This document shows, one piece after another, positions 5,511-6,240 of a stretch of 6,240 nt of DNA. Source of the DNA: Pseudomonadota bacterium (lineage in GTDB: Bacteria; Pseudomonadota; Alphaproteobacteria; Acetobacterales; Acetobacteraceae); the NCBI GenBank assembly GCA_021829055.1, contig JAJZCS010000127.1:1-6240 (forward strand), in the 5' to 3' direction. Both the position numbers and the translations under genes were made by a program. Every line of letters begins with the position of its first letter. Position 1 is the first letter of the stretch. The notes under the pieces were generated by a model. The model did not search any database, was not told where the DNA came from, and saw nothing but the letters and a program-made list of their open reading frames with translations.

Positions 5511-6240
5511 CCTTACAGGACGTCGTGCAGGCAGTGCTTGCCGATCTCACGAACGCCCAAGACAACACCAATAAACTCACTCGGGCATTGGCGAATGAAT
5601 ACCAGACCGATTCCATTCTCCAGTATCTGCCAATCCCTAATGCGCTGTTGGATGAGGTGCAGTGCTCGTTGCGTTTCGCAATTGAGGACGCCGCCGTCAC
5701 CGCCTGCAATGCGCCACCGAGCGGTACAACACCGAGTACTTCACGGCTGCGTGCCGTTGCCAGGGCGGTCGCGCAGCACATTACGGACGGTCTGACCGAC
5801 CAGCTCCATTCCCTCCAGCCCGATACCGAGGAGGGGGTAATGCGACGGCAGAATCTGGCCGATTCTCTCGCGGCCCCTAACACACTCCGCGGGGTGGGCA
5901 ACCATGTGGTCGCTGTACTCGAAAGAGCCTTTCGTAACCGGCCCACAGCGCCCGCTGAGGCTACCTCGTGGATTGAGGGAATTCTAGAAGAGCTGAAATC
6001 CCGCCTGACAGCGCTCTTTGTCGCGGAAAAGCCCTTCGTCGAAGCGGTCAAGGACGTCAATAAAGCGATTGATACGGTTATTGATCAGCGAAAGATCCCC
6101 ATTGCGAACGCAATCCACGAGTCGGATCGCTCTGTAAGCCTGCTGGAAGGCGGCAGACTGCAGCAGTTGCTCACGACCAACGTTGTCGTAGACAGCAAAA
6201 CGCTGTCCGGGCTTCCCGAGCAGGCGGTGCATAATTTGCA
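5504..6240 (+). CDS. Uncharacterised protein with a DUF2589-like PIP-x4-DEV motif, 3' end outside the window
   Basis: The frame is open for 245 codons from ATG 5504 to the window edge, with no stop. The start has CGGAG ten bases upstream and overlaps the stop of the small repaired ORF. The protein begins MVTLQDVVQAVLADLTNAQ, helix-rich, then LQYLPIPNALLDEV (residues 39-52). PIP, four residues, then DEV is exactly the spacing seen in the DUF2589 protein (residues 92-101). A polar Pro/Ser/Thr linker (about 70-80) follows. The rest is predominantly helical, with possible amphipathic helices around 155-215 (EGILEELKSRLTALF, VKDVNKAIDTVID). No signal peptide or membrane helix is seen. No full family match is recognised. 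It may be a divergent DUF2589-class partner that co-assembles with the first protein (inference). A long frame on the opposite strand is a shadow. Confidence 0.75.
   Translation, partial: MVTLQDVVQAVLADLTNAQDNTNKLTRALANEYQTDSILQYLPIPNALLDEVQCSLRFAIEDAAVTACNAPPSGTTPSTSRLRAVARAVAQHITDGLTDQLHSLQPDTEEGVMRRQNLADSLAAPNTLRGVGNHVVAVLERAFRNRPTAPAEATSWIEGILEELKSRLTALFVAEKPFVEAVKDVNKAIDTVIDQRKIPIANAIHESDRSVSLLEGGRLQQLLTTNVVVDSKTLSGLPEQAVHNL

Noticed and set aside
5467..6060. 197-aa open frame on the minus strand
   Set aside because: It lies opposite the plus-strand frame starting at 5504. It is rich in Ser/Arg/Ala text typical of antisense shadows, has no recognisable domain, and the plus frame has a coupled start and a family-like motif.

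Overview
The window looks like accessory DNA from a Pseudomonadota (beta- or gammaproteobacterial) plasmid or genomic island. That placement is an inference from three things: the IS30-type transposase fragment, the Tn3-type resolvase fragment beside a parA start, and the moderately GC-rich, proteobacterial-style codon use. No rRNA, tRNA or CRISPR array was seen.

Left part (1-831). The 5' end of a ParA-family partition ATPase runs leftward out of the window. It starts with TTG at 59 and has a good sigma70-type promoter overlapped by a palindrome. Directly upstream of it, on the same strand, lies a serine resolvase remnant that has lost its catalytic N-terminus and its middle. A partition gene next to a resolvase fits a former plasmid-maintenance module. 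About 420 bases without a credible gene follow, holding a 12-bp palindrome and a stem-loop.

Middle part (832-3291). An intact DUF3800 gene (260 aa, RNase H-like predicted fold) reads rightward. It is followed by a doubly truncated IS30-family transposase fragment that still carries the second Asp and the Glu of its DDE triad. The fragment is cut by an apparently complete insertion sequence of about 1.36 kb, whose 419-aa DD35E transposase reads leftward. The terminal repeat of this element is present once at its left end and twice in tandem at its right end.

Right part (3303-6240). Just outside the insertion sequence is a promoter-like TTGACA-N18-CATACT with a perfect 13-base inverted repeat in its spacer, then a co-directional cluster. 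First is a 438-aa DUF2589 protein with two C-terminal Ig-like domains. Second is a broken gene whose reconstructed product has papain-like Cys and His motifs; it has an ACG in the start position, a frameshift and an in-frame TGA. Third is a tiny frameshifted ORF. Fourth is a large ORF, open to the window edge, that overlaps the tiny ORF and repeats the PIP-x4-DEV motif of the DUF2589 protein.

The right-hand cluster is the best candidate for an undescribed system: two proteins sharing a DUF2589-like motif, with a possible cysteine peptidase between them. Its function cannot be read from the sequence, and in this copy at least two of the four members appear inactivated. The rest is a scrapyard of mobile-element pieces, which suggests the cluster was acquired horizontally.
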